Of a DNA stretch of 64,000 nucleotides, positions 53,343 through 63,171 are shown one piece after another. Each line of letters begins with the position of its first letter. Positions within the stretch are counted from its first letter, which is position 1. The notes beneath the pieces were generated by a model. It did not search any database and was not told the DNA's origin. It saw only the letters and a program-made list of their open reading frames with translations. The translations under genes were made by a program, and so were the position numbers. Source of the stretch: Pseudomonas mandelii (lineage in GTDB: Bacteria > Pseudomonadota > Gammaproteobacteria > Pseudomonadales > Pseudomonadaceae); the NCBI RefSeq assembly GCF_024138395.1, contig NZ_JAMYDU010000002.1, forward strand, positions 186,001 to 250,000. Reading direction: 5' to 3'.

Positions 53343-56300
53343 AGGTGTTTTTCAGTTTTATCATCCGCTGGGTCATTCCGTTGCTGGGGTTGATTGCCCT
53401 GAGCCTGATCATCTGGTTTGTCGGGCCGCTGCTCGAATTCCTGGTGCCCGAAGGCCGGCGCTGGGCGCTGATCATTCTGGTGTTCACGGTGTGGATCGCC
53501 TATCGGCTGTTTCGCATCATCCAGGCTCGCCGTCAGGCCGCCGAAGTGATGCGCAGTCTGGCGGCGCAAACCCCGCCGGACCCGACCAGCATTGCCACCT
53601 CTGCGGAGCTCGAAACCCTGCGCCAACGCATGGACGAAGCCTTGGCGCTGTTGAAGAAAGCCAAGCTGGGCGGTGACGAGCGACGTAACCTGTACGAACT
53701 CCCGTGGTACGTGATCATCGGCCCACCGGGTTCGGGCAAGACCACGGCGCTGGTCAATTCCGGGCTGCATTTTCCGTTGGCGGCGCAGTTGGGCGCCGGG
53801 GCGGTCCGCGGCGTCGGTGGCACGCGCAATTGCGATTGGTGGTTTACCGATCAGGCTGTGCTGCTCGATACCGCCGGGCGCTACACCACCCAGGACAGCG
53901 ACGCGACGGTCGATAAAGCTGCGTGGCTGGGTTTTCTCGGCCTGTTGAAGAAACAACGGGCCCGGCGTCCGATCGATGGCGCGTTTATCGCCATCAGCCT
54001 CTCCGACCTGCTGCTGGGCAGTGACGCGGAGCGCGCCGCCCATGCCGCCGCGATCCGTCTGCGTATCCAGGAGCTGTACACGCAACTCGGCGTGCGCTTT
54101 CCGATCTATCTGATGCTGACCAAGCTCGATCTGGTGCCAGGATTCATGGAGTATTTCGATACCCTGAGCAAAGAAGAACGGGCCCAGGTCTGGGGTATGA
54201 CTTTTGCCCTGGATGACGGTAAAAACAATGACAGCCCGCTGGCCCATCTGCAAAGCGAGTTCACCGGTCTGGAACAGCGCCTCAACGATCGTTTGGTGGA
54301 GCGTTTGCAACAGGAACGCGACCCGGCGCGGCGCGATCTGATCTACGGCTTCCCGCAACAGTTCGGCGCACTGAAAGATTGCCTGCAAAGTTTCCTTGAG
54401 GGCGTATTCAAACCCAACGCCTTTGAAGAGCGGGTGCTGTTGCGCGGGGTGTATTTCACCAGCGGCACTCAGGAAGGCAGCCCGATTGACCGGCTGATCG
54501 GTTCCATGGCCCAGAGCATGAACCTGGACCGCCAGCACCTGGCGCGCCAGAACGGCACCGGGCGCAGTTACTTCATTGAAAAACTCTTCAGCGCCGTGGC
54601 CTTTGCCGAGCGTGGGCTGGTGGGGGTCAACCCGAAAGTCGAACGTCGGCGCAAGTGGATCGCCCGGGGTGTGCTGGCCTCGACCGTGGCCCTGGTGCTG
54701 GTGGTCGGGACCTTGTGGTGGGTCAGCTACCGCGCCAACCAGGCGTATATCGCGCAAGTCGATCAGAAAGTCGCACCCCTGGGCCAGGCCGTGCAGAACC
54801 TCAGCCCGGCACAACGGGACGTGCTCGCGGTGTTGCCATTGCTCAACGCAGTGAAGCACCTGGCCGACGACGCGCCGAGCTGGGCCGAAGGCTTGGGCCT
54901 GTATCAGGGCGACATGCTGGAAGCCGAGTCTGGCAGCGTCTATCGCAAGCTGTTGATCGCGGTCTTCGCGCCACGCTTGCTCACGCGCATCGAAGAGCAA
55001 CTGCACGGCGGCGGCAATTCGGACTTCCTTTACGAAGGCTTGAAGGCCTACCTGATGCTCGCCGACAGCGAACATTACGATGCCGATTTCATCAAGGCGT
55101 GGATCGCCCTGGACTGGGATCGCAGCCTGCCGCGTGACTTGCCGGCCGAGCAGCGTCTGGCCCTGGAGGAACACTTGCAGGCACTGTTCGAGCGCCATCC
55201 GCCCACCGCACGTCTGGACCCGCGGCTGATCGACGACCTGCGCCGGCAATTGCAGCAGCTGCCAGTGGCCCAGCGCGTCTATGACCGAGTCAAGCGGCAG
55301 AAACTGCCGGACGGCATCCCGGACTTTCGTCTCAACGAAGCGGCCGGGCGTGATGCCGCGCTGGTGTTCAGCCGCAAGAGCGGCAAGCCGTTGGGCGAAC
55401 CCTTGAGCGGCTTCTTCACGGCCAAGGGTTACCGCCAAGGGTTTTTGCTGACCAGCCTGAACCAGACCGGCACCCTGGCCGAGGAGCAGTGGGTGCTCGG
55501 TCACGACCAGGCAGAACAACAGAACGTTGTCAGCCTGGCCGCCGACGTGCGCCGCCTGTATTTCCAGGATTACCAGCGCCAGTGGGACGCCTTGCTGGCG
55601 GATATCGACTTCGTGCCAATCACCAGCGTGGCTCAGGCCGCCGATGTGTTGCGGGTGATTTCCGGCCCGACTTCGCCGTTGAAAAAACTGCTGGTGGCGG
55701 TGGCGAAGGAAACCGACCTGCAACAGGAAGAACGCCTGCTGGCCGCCAAGGGCGCGCCGGTGGAGGGTGGGGTCGACAAGCTCAAGGAGCGCTTGGGCAG
55801 CTTGCTCGGCCAAGAGCAGACGGCGCAAAACACACCGGATGCCAGTGACGATCCAGTCACCGCGCATTTTGCCGGACTCAACAGCATCGTCAGCAAAAGC
55901 GAAGGCGAGCCGGCGGCCATCGACGGCCTGCTGGCCGACATGAATGCCCTGTATGTGCAGGTCAGCGCCATGGTCGGCGCCAGCGGCGACGCCTTGCTCG
56001 GCGAAGCCAAGAACCAGGCTACAGCGGCTGCGACACGGGTCAGCCTCAACGCCGAACGTCAGCCGCCGCTGGTGCAGGGTCTGGTCAAGTCGGTGGTCAA
56101 CTCCACAACCAACAGCATGATGGGCGGGGTGCGCAATCAACTGAACGCGGCCTGGACCAGCGAAGTGGTGAACATCTATCGCCAGTCCCTGGCCGGGCGT
56201 TACCCGATGTCGCCGGGCAGTGCGCGGGACGCGACCCTTGACGATTTCGGCCAGTTCTTCGGCGTGGGCGGGGTGATGGACAACTACTTCCGCAAATACC

Positions 56301-56839
56301 TGCAACCGTACGTGGATACCTCGACCCAGGCTTGGCGCTGGCAACCGGGCGCCGCACAGAAGCTCGGCATCGCCCCCGGCGTGCTGCAAACCTTCCAGCG
56401 GGCAGCGACCATCCGGGATGCGTTTTTCCGTTCTGGCGGCACTCAGCCGATGGTGCGCTTCGAACTCAAGCCAGTGGCGATGGACGCCACCATCACCCAG
56501 TTTTTACTCGACCTCGACGGCCAGCAATTGAGCTACGACCACGGCCCGAGCCGCCCCACCTCCATGCAGTGGCCCAACCCCGGCAGCATTGGTGTGGTGC
56601 GGATCTCGATCATGCCGCCTTCAGCCAGCGGTCGTTCGGGCATCACCCTGGACGGGCCTTGGGCCTGGTTCCGTCTGCTGGAGCAATCGGACCTGACCGC
56701 CAGTAACTCGCCGGATCGCTTCAACCTGCGCCTGCGGGTCGACGGCGCCAGCGTCTCTTATGAGCTGCGGGCCAACAGCGCCTTCAACCCGTTCAAGAGC
56801 CGTGTGCTCAGCGGTTTCAGCCTTCCGGAGCGTTTATGA
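53339..56839 (+). CDS. tssM: T6SS membrane subunit TssM (IcmF)
   Basis: Large inner-membrane protein spanning to the periplasm. The 1166 residues have two N-terminal helices (about 5-25 and 37-58), a cytoplasmic NTPase-like domain with Walker A GPPGSGKTTAL (about 127-137) and DTAGRYTTQD, a third helix (about 444-463) and a long periplasmic part ending in a beta-rich IcmF C-terminal domain. The Walker motif is intact, unlike in some TssM groups. Start is GTG 53339, overlapping tssL; its stop overlaps the tagF ATG by 4 nt. Confidence 0.96.
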   Translation: MKVFFSFIIRWVIPLLGLIALSLIIWFVGPLLEFLVPEGRRWALIILVFTVWIAYRLFRIIQARRQAAEVMRSLAAQTPPDPTSIATSAELETLRQRMDEALALLKKAKLGGDERRNLYELPWYVIIGPPGSGKTTALVNSGLHFPLAAQLGAGAVRGVGGTRNCDWWFTDQAVLLDTAGRYTTQDSDATVDKAAWLGFLGLLKKQRARRPIDGAFIAISLSDLLLGSDAERAAHAAAIRLRIQELYTQLGVRFPIYLMLTKLDLVPGFMEYFDTLSKEERAQVWGMTFALDDGKNNDSPLAHLQSEFTGLEQRLNDRLVERLQQERDPARRDLIYGFPQQFGALKDCLQSFLEGVFKPNAFEERVLLRGVYFTSGTQEGSPIDRLIGSMAQSMNLDRQHLARQNGTGRSYFIEKLFSAVAFAERGLVGVNPKVERRRKWIARGVLASTVALVLVVGTLWWVSYRANQAYIAQVDQKVAPLGQAVQNLSPAQRDVLAVLPLLNAVKHLADDAPSWAEGLGLYQGDMLEAESGSVYRKLLIAVFAPRLLTRIEEQLHGGGNSDFLYEGLKAYLMLADSEHYDADFIKAWIALDWDRSLPRDLPAEQRLALEEHLQALFERHPPTARLDPRLIDDLRRQLQQLPVAQRVYDRVKRQKLPDGIPDFRLNEAAGRDAALVFSRKSGKPLGEPLSGFFTAKGYRQGFLLTSLNQTGTLAEEQWVLGHDQAEQQNVVSLAADVRRLYFQDYQRQWDALLADIDFVPITSVAQAADVLRVISGPTSPLKKLLVAVAKETDLQQEERLLAAKGAPVEGGVDKLKERLGSLLGQEQTAQNTPDASDDPVTAHFAGLNSIVSKSEGEPAAIDGLLADMNALYVQVSAMVGASGDALLGEAKNQATAAATRVSLNAERQPPLVQGLVKSVVNSTTNSMMGGVRNQLNAAWTSEVVNIYRQSLAGRYPMSPGSARDATLDDFGQFFGVGGVMDNYFRKYLQPYVDTSTQAWRWQPGAAQKLGIAPGVLQTFQRAATIRDAFFRSGGTQPMVRFELKPVAMDATITQFLLDLDGQQLSYDHGPSRPTSMQWPNPGSIGVVRISIMPPSASGRSGITLDGPWAWFRLLEQSDLTASNSPDRFNLRLRVDGASVSYELRANSAFNPFKSRVLSGFSLPERL

Positions 56840-57486
56840 GCACGCCGGGCTTTTATGGAAAGCTGGCCAGTCGCGGGGACTTTGTCAGCCGTGGCTTGCC
56901 GCAGAGTTTTATCGCCCCCTGGGATTCGTGGCTGGCGGCGGGCCTGCTCGCCAGCCAGAGCCTTGGGGACCGTTGGCTGGATGCCTATCTGGTCAGCCCG
57001 CTGTGGCGTTTTATGCTCGGGCCCGGTGTCTGTGGGCCGCAGGCCGCCGTTGGCGTGGTGATGCCGAGCATCGATCGGGTTGGCCGGTATTTTCCGCTGA
57101 CCGTCGCGGTGCTGCTGGATCACGACGCTGATCCAGCGTCGGTGGTGGGCGGTTCGGATGTCTGGTTTGAGCACGTCGAGCAATTGCTGTTGAGCACATT
57201 GAGCGTGGAGGCGAGTTTCGAAGCCTTCGGTGCAGGACTGGAGATGCTAGGCAGCCCGGCGTACCTGCCACGCGCTCCAAGCAGCCGTTTTGCCGGCCTG
57301 CATCGCTTTGATGCCACCGACCCGAAGGCGCGAATGACCGCGCTTGCCGAACTGGCCTGCGAAGGCGCAAGCCTGTGGTGGGGCCAGGGTTCGGAGCGTA
57401 TCGCCCCCGCTTTATTGCGGTGCCAGGGATTGCCGGCCGCCGCTGATTTTGCGCAATTTTTGCTCGGTCAAGAAGGTGTTGTGTAG
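56836..57486 (+). CDS. tagF: T6SS post-translational repressor TagF
   Basis: Cytoplasmic protein that holds the H1-type T6SS off independently of the PpkA/PppA pathway, by contact with Fha. The 216 residues match the family from the start: GFYGKLASRGDFVSRGLP (about 4-21), FIAPWDSWLA, SPLWRFMLGPG, VMPSIDRVGRYFPLTV (about 75-90). The ATGA overlap with tssM and a directly abutting pppA (TAG-ATG) show a single operon. Confidence 0.94.
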   Translation: MSTPGFYGKLASRGDFVSRGLPQSFIAPWDSWLAAGLLASQSLGDRWLDAYLVSPLWRFMLGPGVCGPQAAVGVVMPSIDRVGRYFPLTVAVLLDHDADPASVVGGSDVWFEHVEQLLLSTLSVEASFEAFGAGLEMLGSPAYLPRAPSSRFAGLHRFDATDPKARMTALAELACEGASLWWGQGSERIAPALLRCQGLPAAADFAQFLLGQEGVV

Positions 57487-58218
57487 ATGTATTCAAGCGT
57501 TGGAAGGATCCTCAAGTCTGCAAGCAAGAGCCATGTCGGTATGGTCCGCCAGGTTAACGAAGACGCTTGCCTGGACTTGCCGCAAAAAGGCCTGTGGGTG
57601 GTCGCCGATGGCATGGGCGGGCACGCGGCGGGCGACTACGTCAGCAGTCTGATTGTCGACAGTCTGCGCAGCATTGCCGTGGGCCGCTCGCTGGATGAAT
57701 ACGTCTCGGCGTTGAAAACCGACCTGTTGCGGGTCAACGCCGCCGTGCGTGAAGAAACCGCCAACCGCGGCGTGACGATGATGGGCAGCACGGTGGTGGT
57801 GCTGGCGGCGCGCGACTTGCGAGGGATGTGCCTGTGGGCGGGTGACAGCCGCTTGTATCGCCTGCGTGACGGCCGGCTCAAACGCATCTCGCGGGACCAC
57901 AGTTACGTTCAGGATCTGCAGGACAGTGGCTTGCTCAGTGAAGCCGAGGCTCGGGTGCACCCACGGTCCAATATTGTCACCCGGGCCATCGGCGTCCAGG
58001 CACAGCTGGAGCTGGCGATGGTCGAGCTGCTGTTGAAGCCCGGCGACAGTTACCTGTTGTGCAGCGACGGGCTGAACAAAACGGTTGAAGATCATGAAAT
58101 CCGCGAGGTGCTGAGCCACGACAAGCCAGAGGAAATCGCCAGCAGCCTGGTGTCCCTGGGCCTGATGCGCGGCGCTCCGGACAACATCACCGTCATCGTC
58201 GTGAAGGTGCCGTCATGA
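57487..58218 (+). CDS. pppA: T6SS Ser/Thr phosphatase PppA
   Basis: PP2C phosphatase that removes phosphate from Fha and resets the T6SS. The 243 residues carry the metal-binding motifs: VNEDACLDLP (about 23-32), VADGMGGHAAGD (about 38-49), STVVVLAARD, CLWAGDSRLYRLRDG (about 115-129), LLCSDGLNK (about 192-200) and DNITVIVV near the end. Aspartates for two metals are all in place. Starts directly after the tagF stop and overlaps ppkA (ATGA). Confidence 0.96.
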   Translation: MYSSVGRILKSASKSHVGMVRQVNEDACLDLPQKGLWVVADGMGGHAAGDYVSSLIVDSLRSIAVGRSLDEYVSALKTDLLRVNAAVREETANRGVTMMGSTVVVLAARDLRGMCLWAGDSRLYRLRDGRLKRISRDHSYVQDLQDSGLLSEAEARVHPRSNIVTRAIGVQAQLELAMVELLLKPGDSYLLCSDGLNKTVEDHEIREVLSHDKPEEIASSLVSLGLMRGAPDNITVIVVKVPS

Positions 58219-61200
58219 ATTCCGTCCTGCACATTCTGATCCCCGGCTATGACATAGACGGCGAGATTGGCGAAGGCGCCATGGCCAACGTTTACCTGGC
58301 GACCCAGCGCTCGCTGGAACGCAAGGTGGCGCTGAAGGTCATGGCCGCCGCACTGGCGGCGGACCCGAGTTTCTGTGAGCGATTCCTGCGCGAAGGCAAA
58401 ACCCTGGCGCGCCTGTCTCACCCACATACGGTCACCATCCATGACATCGGCCATGTCGGTGAGCTGTATTACATGGCCATGGAATTCCTGCCCAACGGCA
58501 CGCTCAAGGAGCGCATCGCCGCCGGCCTGACGCCGGAACAGGGCCTGATCTATATCCGTCAGATCGCCTCGGCCCTGGGCTATGCCCATGGGCTGGGGCT
58601 GGTTCATCGCGATGTCAAACCGGCGAACATTCTGTTCCGTGCCGATGGCACGGCGGTGCTCTCGGATTTCGGCATCGCCAAGTCCATGGATGACCGCACC
58701 CAGTTCACCCAGGCCGGTTTCGCCGTCGGTACTCCCAGTTACATGAGCCCGGAACAGGCGCGCGGCCAGGATATTGATGGCCGGGCTGATCTTTATGCCC
58801 TGGGCGTGGTGCTCTACGAAATCCTCGTCGGCAAACTGCCGTATACCGGCAACGACGCACTCTCCACGGCCCTGGCGCATTTGACCGAACCGTTGCCGGA
58901 GCTGCCAGTGCACCACGGGCGTTATCAAGAAGTGCTGCGCAAGCTGTTGGCCAAGGATACGGCCGAGCGTTTCCCGAATGCAGCGGCGCTGTTGCAGGCG
59001 CTGGATAATCTGCCCGGGGAATCGGCTGACGCGACCACCATCCGGCCATTGCCAATTCCGGTATCGCCGATTGCGGGGAGCAATGATCTGGCGGGACTGA
59101 CGCCGGTGTCCATCGATATACCGACCGGCCCCGCGCAGCGTCAACCTCGACCCAATCCTGTTCCGCCGACTATGAAGCCGACGCCGTCGTCCACGGTATC
59201 GGAGCAGCGAAAGGGGCCGGTGTTGGCACTCGCCATCGTTGCGGTGGCCGTGGCGCTGGCCTTGGGCGGCGCGGGTTATTGGTGGCTGTCCGGTGACGTC
59301 GAAGCCGACGCCAAGGTGCCGGTGGTTTCAGCACCGCCGGCCAGTGCGCCACCAACCGTGGCGCCACCCGTAAAGCCCCCGGTGACAACGGAGGTCGATG
59401 GCGGTCAGCGTCCGCTGTTGATGGCCGGCAAGAAAACCTTGTTCCAGCGAGTACTCAGCAAGCCGGGGGCGAAACTTGCCAGCGAGCCGGGGGCCACTCC
59501 TGACAAGGCCTTGCCGGCGTTCTCGGTGCTTTATGTCTATCAGCGCAAAGAGGTTGATGGCAGCCCTTGGCTGCGTGTCGGCGCCGCCACCGACGGGCGC
59601 AGTGACGGCTGGTTATCGGCCGCGCAAGTCAGCGACTGGAAGCAAAGCCTGGTGCTCAAGTTCACCGAACGCTCCGGCCGTGCGCCGGTGATGTTCCTGC
59701 GTCAGCCCGGCGAAGTGGAGAGGTTATTGGCCGATCCGTCGGCTGCAAAAAACCTGTTGCTCAAAGCCCAGCAGAATCGCGAAGACAACCAGCAGGTACT
59801 GGCTCTGGAACCGGCCGCCAGTGCGGTGCCGCAGAATCAGTTTTACCTGTTGCCGATTTTCGATTCGCGCGAGAGCTTCGATGAGAACGGCCAGTCGGTG
59901 CAGTTGCTGAACGTGGCGTCCATCGACCCCGGTGATGCGCCGAAGGCCGCTGCCAACAACACGCCAATCACTACCGCCAACGCCGACGCGTTCCGTACCG
60001 CCGTGATGCTGGTGGTCGATACCACCGTGTCCATGCAGCCCTACATCGATCAGGTCCGAGACGTGGTGCACCAACTGCAAACCCGCATCGCCGAACGCGG
60101 CGAGCTGGACAGCGTCAGCTTCGGTCTGGTGGGATTTCGCAGCAGCATCCAGAAAACACCGGGGCTGGAATACGTCGCCAAAACCTTGATCACCCTGGAC
60201 CAGGGCCGCGACCCGCAGCGCTTCATGGACCTGGCGCGGCAGGTTAAGGCGTCCACGGTCTCTAGCCATTCGTTCAACGAAGATGCGTTTGCCGGTGTGA
60301 TGGAAGCGGTCGAGGGCATGGACTGGTCCGGCTATGGCGGGCGCTTGATCCTGTTGGTCACCGATGCCGGTGCCTTGCGCAAGAACGACCCGTATGCCGC
60401 CACGCAAATGAACGAGGCCGAAGTGCGCCAGGCCGCGCTGGGCAAGCAGATCAAGATCTACGCCTTGCACTTGCTCAGCGACGCCGGCAAGAAAACCCAT
60501 GGCGGTGCGCAAAGCCAATATCGCACCCTGACCGCCGACGCCAACCCGCAGATCGGCGACCTGTACATTCCGGTGCCGGGCGCCGATGTGCGCAAGTTCG
60601 GCGAGCGGGTCGACGAGATCGGTTCGGTGTTTGCCGACCTGGTGCATCAGGTGCGCAGCAACAAGCCGCAAACCGTGCCGCTGCTGAGCGCCGCGCCGAG
60701 CCTGACCGACAAATCGGCGGCCGTCGGCTACGCGATGCACATGGACTTTCTGGGACGTAAAGCTGCCAGCCAGGCGCCGCAACTGGTCAGCGCCTGGACC
60801 GCCGACCGCGACCTGACCAACCCGGCACTGCCGGCATTCCAGGTGTGCGTGATGCTGACCAAGTTGCAGCTCAACGACTTGCAGCAATCGCTGAAACTGA
60901 TCGTCGATGCGGCCCGCAAGACCCAGACTTCGCCGAAGAATTTCTTCCAGGAAATTGCCAGCGCCAGTGCCTACATGAGCCGCGATCCCTCGGCCTTGCG
61001 CAAGGGTGCAAACCTGGCCGATGGCGGGGTTCTGGGTGAGTACCTCGAAGGGCTGCCCTACCGGAGCAAGTCGCTGAACATGACCCAGGATTTGTGGCTT
61101 TCGTTGAGCGTGGCGGAACAGGAGGATTTTATCGACGAGCTGGATTCGAAGATCCGCCTCTACGAAACCTTCCACAACGACTTGGCCAACTGGGTGCGTT

Positions 61201-61259
61201 TCGGCGATGCCGAACCGGGGGATGCCTTGTACCGCGTTCCATTGTCGACGCTGCCGTGA
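58215..61259 (+). CDS. ppkA: T6SS Ser/Thr kinase PpkA
   Basis: Membrane kinase that activates the T6SS by phosphorylating Fha. The 1014 residues contain an N-terminal kinase domain (about 10-270: GEGAMANVYLAT, VALKVM lysine, HRDVKPANIL, DFGIAK, GTPSYMSPEQ), a Pro-rich linker, one transmembrane helix (about 336-357), an SH3-like region and a periplasmic von Willebrand A domain (about 595-800) with MIDAS motif DTTVS. The periplasmic part receives the TagQRST signal. The tagT ATG overlaps its stop by one base. Confidence 0.96.
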   Translation: MNSVLHILIPGYDIDGEIGEGAMANVYLATQRSLERKVALKVMAAALAADPSFCERFLREGKTLARLSHPHTVTIHDIGHVGELYYMAMEFLPNGTLKERIAAGLTPEQGLIYIRQIASALGYAHGLGLVHRDVKPANILFRADGTAVLSDFGIAKSMDDRTQFTQAGFAVGTPSYMSPEQARGQDIDGRADLYALGVVLYEILVGKLPYTGNDALSTALAHLTEPLPELPVHHGRYQEVLRKLLAKDTAERFPNAAALLQALDNLPGESADATTIRPLPIPVSPIAGSNDLAGLTPVSIDIPTGPAQRQPRPNPVPPTMKPTPSSTVSEQRKGPVLALAIVAVAVALALGGAGYWWLSGDVEADAKVPVVSAPPASAPPTVAPPVKPPVTTEVDGGQRPLLMAGKKTLFQRVLSKPGAKLASEPGATPDKALPAFSVLYVYQRKEVDGSPWLRVGAATDGRSDGWLSAAQVSDWKQSLVLKFTERSGRAPVMFLRQPGEVERLLADPSAAKNLLLKAQQNREDNQQVLALEPAASAVPQNQFYLLPIFDSRESFDENGQSVQLLNVASIDPGDAPKAAANNTPITTANADAFRTAVMLVVDTTVSMQPYIDQVRDVVHQLQTRIAERGELDSVSFGLVGFRSSIQKTPGLEYVAKTLITLDQGRDPQRFMDLARQVKASTVSSHSFNEDAFAGVMEAVEGMDWSGYGGRLILLVTDAGALRKNDPYAATQMNEAEVRQAALGKQIKIYALHLLSDAGKKTHGGAQSQYRTLTADANPQIGDLYIPVPGADVRKFGERVDEIGSVFADLVHQVRSNKPQTVPLLSAAPSLTDKSAAVGYAMHMDFLGRKAASQAPQLVSAWTADRDLTNPALPAFQVCVMLTKLQLNDLQQSLKLIVDAARKTQTSPKNFFQEIASASAYMSRDPSALRKGANLADGGVLGEYLEGLPYRSKSLNMTQDLWLSLSVAEQEDFIDELDSKIRLYETFHNDLANWVRFGDAEPGDALYRVPLSTLP

Positions 61260-61975
61260 TGCTGAACATGAACGCAGTGCATAAAAACCGGGGCGTCGGC
61301 AGCCAGCGCTACAGCCTGGTGATTCCACGGTTGCAACTGCATGCCGGTGAACAATTGGCGGTGGTCGGTCCCAGTGGTTGTGGCAAAAGCACGTTGCTCG
61401 ATTTGCTGGCGCTGGTGCTGGCTCCGGATCAGGCCGGGCAGTTTGATTTTTCGCCCGGCCAAACCAGGACGGACATTACCGGGCTGTGGCGCGCAGATGC
61501 GCAAAGTGCCTTGGCGGACCTGCGCCGCCGGCACTTGGGCTACGTGCTGCAAACCGGTGGCCTGCTGGATTTTCTGGACGTGCGCGGCAACATCGACCTG
61601 TCGCGCAAACTGCTCGGCTTGAATGACGACGGCAGTGTGGATCGCCTGGCCGGGGCGTTGGATATCGCCGATCAACTGGGCAAAAAGCCGGGTGATTTGT
61701 CCGTCGGCCAACGGCAGCGGGTGAGTTGCGCCCGCGCCTTGGCCCATGGGCCGCATCTGCTGCTGGCCGATGAACCGACCGCCGCCCTCGATCCGCTGAA
61801 CGCCGAACGAGTGATGCAGTTACTGGTGACCCAGGCCCGCGAACACGGCGTGTGCTGCGTCGTCGCCACCCACGACGAGTCACTGGCCCGCGCCAGCGGT
61901 TTGCAGGTGCGGCGCATCAGTTGTCATCGCGACGTCGATGGCGGTGTCACCGCCACCCTCGGGGAGGCCTGCTGA
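61259..61975 (+). CDS. tagT: T6SS regulator TagT, ABC ATPase
   Basis: ATPase of the TagST complex, which acts upstream of PpkA in sensing cell-envelope damage. The 238 residues belong to the LolD/MacB-type ABC group: Walker [10 protein letters not shown] (about 37-45), signature LSVGQRQR (about 144-151, with V for the usual G), Walker B LLLADEPTAALD (about 165-176) and ATHDESLA. The start is ATG 61259 in the ppkA stop (TGATG); the longer frame from 61094 overlaps ppkA and is rejected. tagS follows with the same one-base overlap. Confidence 0.92.
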   Translation: MLNMNAVHKNRGVGSQRYSLVIPRLQLHAGEQLAVVGPSGCGKSTLLDLLALVLAPDQAGQFDFSPGQTRTDITGLWRADAQSALADLRRRHLGYVLQTGGLLDFLDVRGNIDLSRKLLGLNDDGSVDRLAGALDIADQLGKKPGDLSVGQRQRVSCARALAHGPHLLLADEPTAALDPLNAERVMQLLVTQAREHGVCCVVATHDESLARASGLQVRRISCHRDVDGGVTATLGEAC

Positions 61976-63171
61976 TGCGCAGCGCGCTGGTGGCTTCCCT
62001 GGCCTGGCAGGATTACCGCAACGATGCGTGGCTGTCGGCCTGTTCGATACTGGCGCTGGTGGCGGTGGTCGCACCGCTGCTGGTGCTGTTCGGCTTGAAA
62101 TTCGGCCTGGTCAGCAATTTGACCGAGCGCTTGGAAAACGACCCGGCCACCCGGGAAATCATTCCCTTGGGTGGCGGCCGGTTCAATGCCGCGGTTATCG
62201 AGCAATTGAGCCGGCGCAGCGACGTGGCTTTCGCCTTGCCGCGCACCCGGCAGATTGCCGCGACGGCGGATCTGAGCGCTGGCGCTTCGACGGTGACAGT
62301 CGAAATGATCCCCACCGCCGCCCACGACCCCTTGCTCGGCAGTCTGCCGGTGCCCCAAGGGCTGGATCAGGTGCTACTCAGCCAGACCGCCGCCGAAAAA
62401 CTCGGGGCCAAGGCCGGTGATTGGCTGGAGGCCAGTTTTGGCCGGCAGGTGGCTGGTCGTGGCGAGGCGCAGCGCACTCGCGTCCGGGTGTTGCACGTTC
62501 TGCCGCTGGAAGCCTTCGCCCGGGACGGATTGTTCGCGCCATTGACGTTACTGGAAGCGGCTGAAGATTACCGGGACGGTCGCGCCGTGCCAGCGTTCGG
62601 TTGGCCAGGTGACGCGGTGGGCGTGACGGAGCAGCGGGTGTATCCGGCGTTTCGCCTGTACGCCCGCAGCCTCAAGGATGTCGAGCCGCTGCGTCAGTAC
62701 TTCGCTGCACAGAATCTACTGGTCTCGACCCAGGCCCAGACCATCGCCCAGGTCCAATCGCTGAGCCGCAACCTGTCGATCGTGTTCTGGATCATCGCCG
62801 GATTGGCCTTGGCGGGAGCGTTCGCGGCGATTTTTGCCGGCGCGCTGGCGGCGGTCGAACGCAAGCGCCGAGAGTTGTCGGTGTTGCGCCTGCTGGGGTT
62901 TTCCACGGCGGCGTTGCTGTTGTTTGTGGTGGTGCAGGCGCTGTACAGCGCCGGCCTTGCCGCCCTGTTGAGTGCCGGACTGTATGGCCTGGCGCAATCG
63001 GGCCTGAACCATTTATTTGCGCAGATGCCGGGCGAGTACGCCAGCCATCTGCTGGCGCGTCACTACGCGTTGGCCCTGGCGGCCGTGCTCGGCGTCAGCG
63101 CCGTGGCGGCAGTTTGTGGTGGCTGGCGAGTGGCGCGAATCCAGGCGTGTGAAGGAATCCGAGATGTATAA
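61975..63171 (+). CDS. tagS: T6SS regulator TagS, ABC permease
   Basis: Inner-membrane permease partner of TagT, of the MacB/LolC-type. The 398 residues have one N-terminal helix (about 22-45), a large periplasmic domain (about 50-265), then three C-terminal helices: about 270-300 (LSIVFWIIAGLALAGAF), 315-345 (LLLFVVVQALYSAG) and 365-390 (YALALAAVLGVSAVAAVCGG). No transported substrate is known; the pair transmits a signal to PpkA. The ATG at 61975 overlaps the tagT stop. Confidence 0.92.
   Translation: MRSALVASLAWQDYRNDAWLSACSILALVAVVAPLLVLFGLKFGLVSNLTERLENDPATREIIPLGGGRFNAAVIEQLSRRSDVAFALPRTRQIAATADLSAGASTVTVEMIPTAAHDPLLGSLPVPQGLDQVLLSQTAAEKLGAKAGDWLEASFGRQVAGRGEAQRTRVRVLHVLPLEAFARDGLFAPLTLLEAAEDYRDGRAVPAFGWPGDAVGVTEQRVYPAFRLYARSLKDVEPLRQYFAAQNLLVSTQAQTIAQVQSLSRNLSIVFWIIAGLALAGAFAAIFAGALAAVERKRRELSVLRLLGFSTAALLLFVVVQALYSAGLAALLSAGLYGLAQSGLNHLFAQMPGEYASHLLARHYALALAAVLGVSAVAAVCGGWRVARIQACEGIRDV

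Noticed and set aside
53093..56389. 1098-codon minus-strand open frame opposite tssM
   Set aside because: Shadow of tssL/tssM caused by codon bias; no ribosome site and low-complexity His/Gln/Arg translation.
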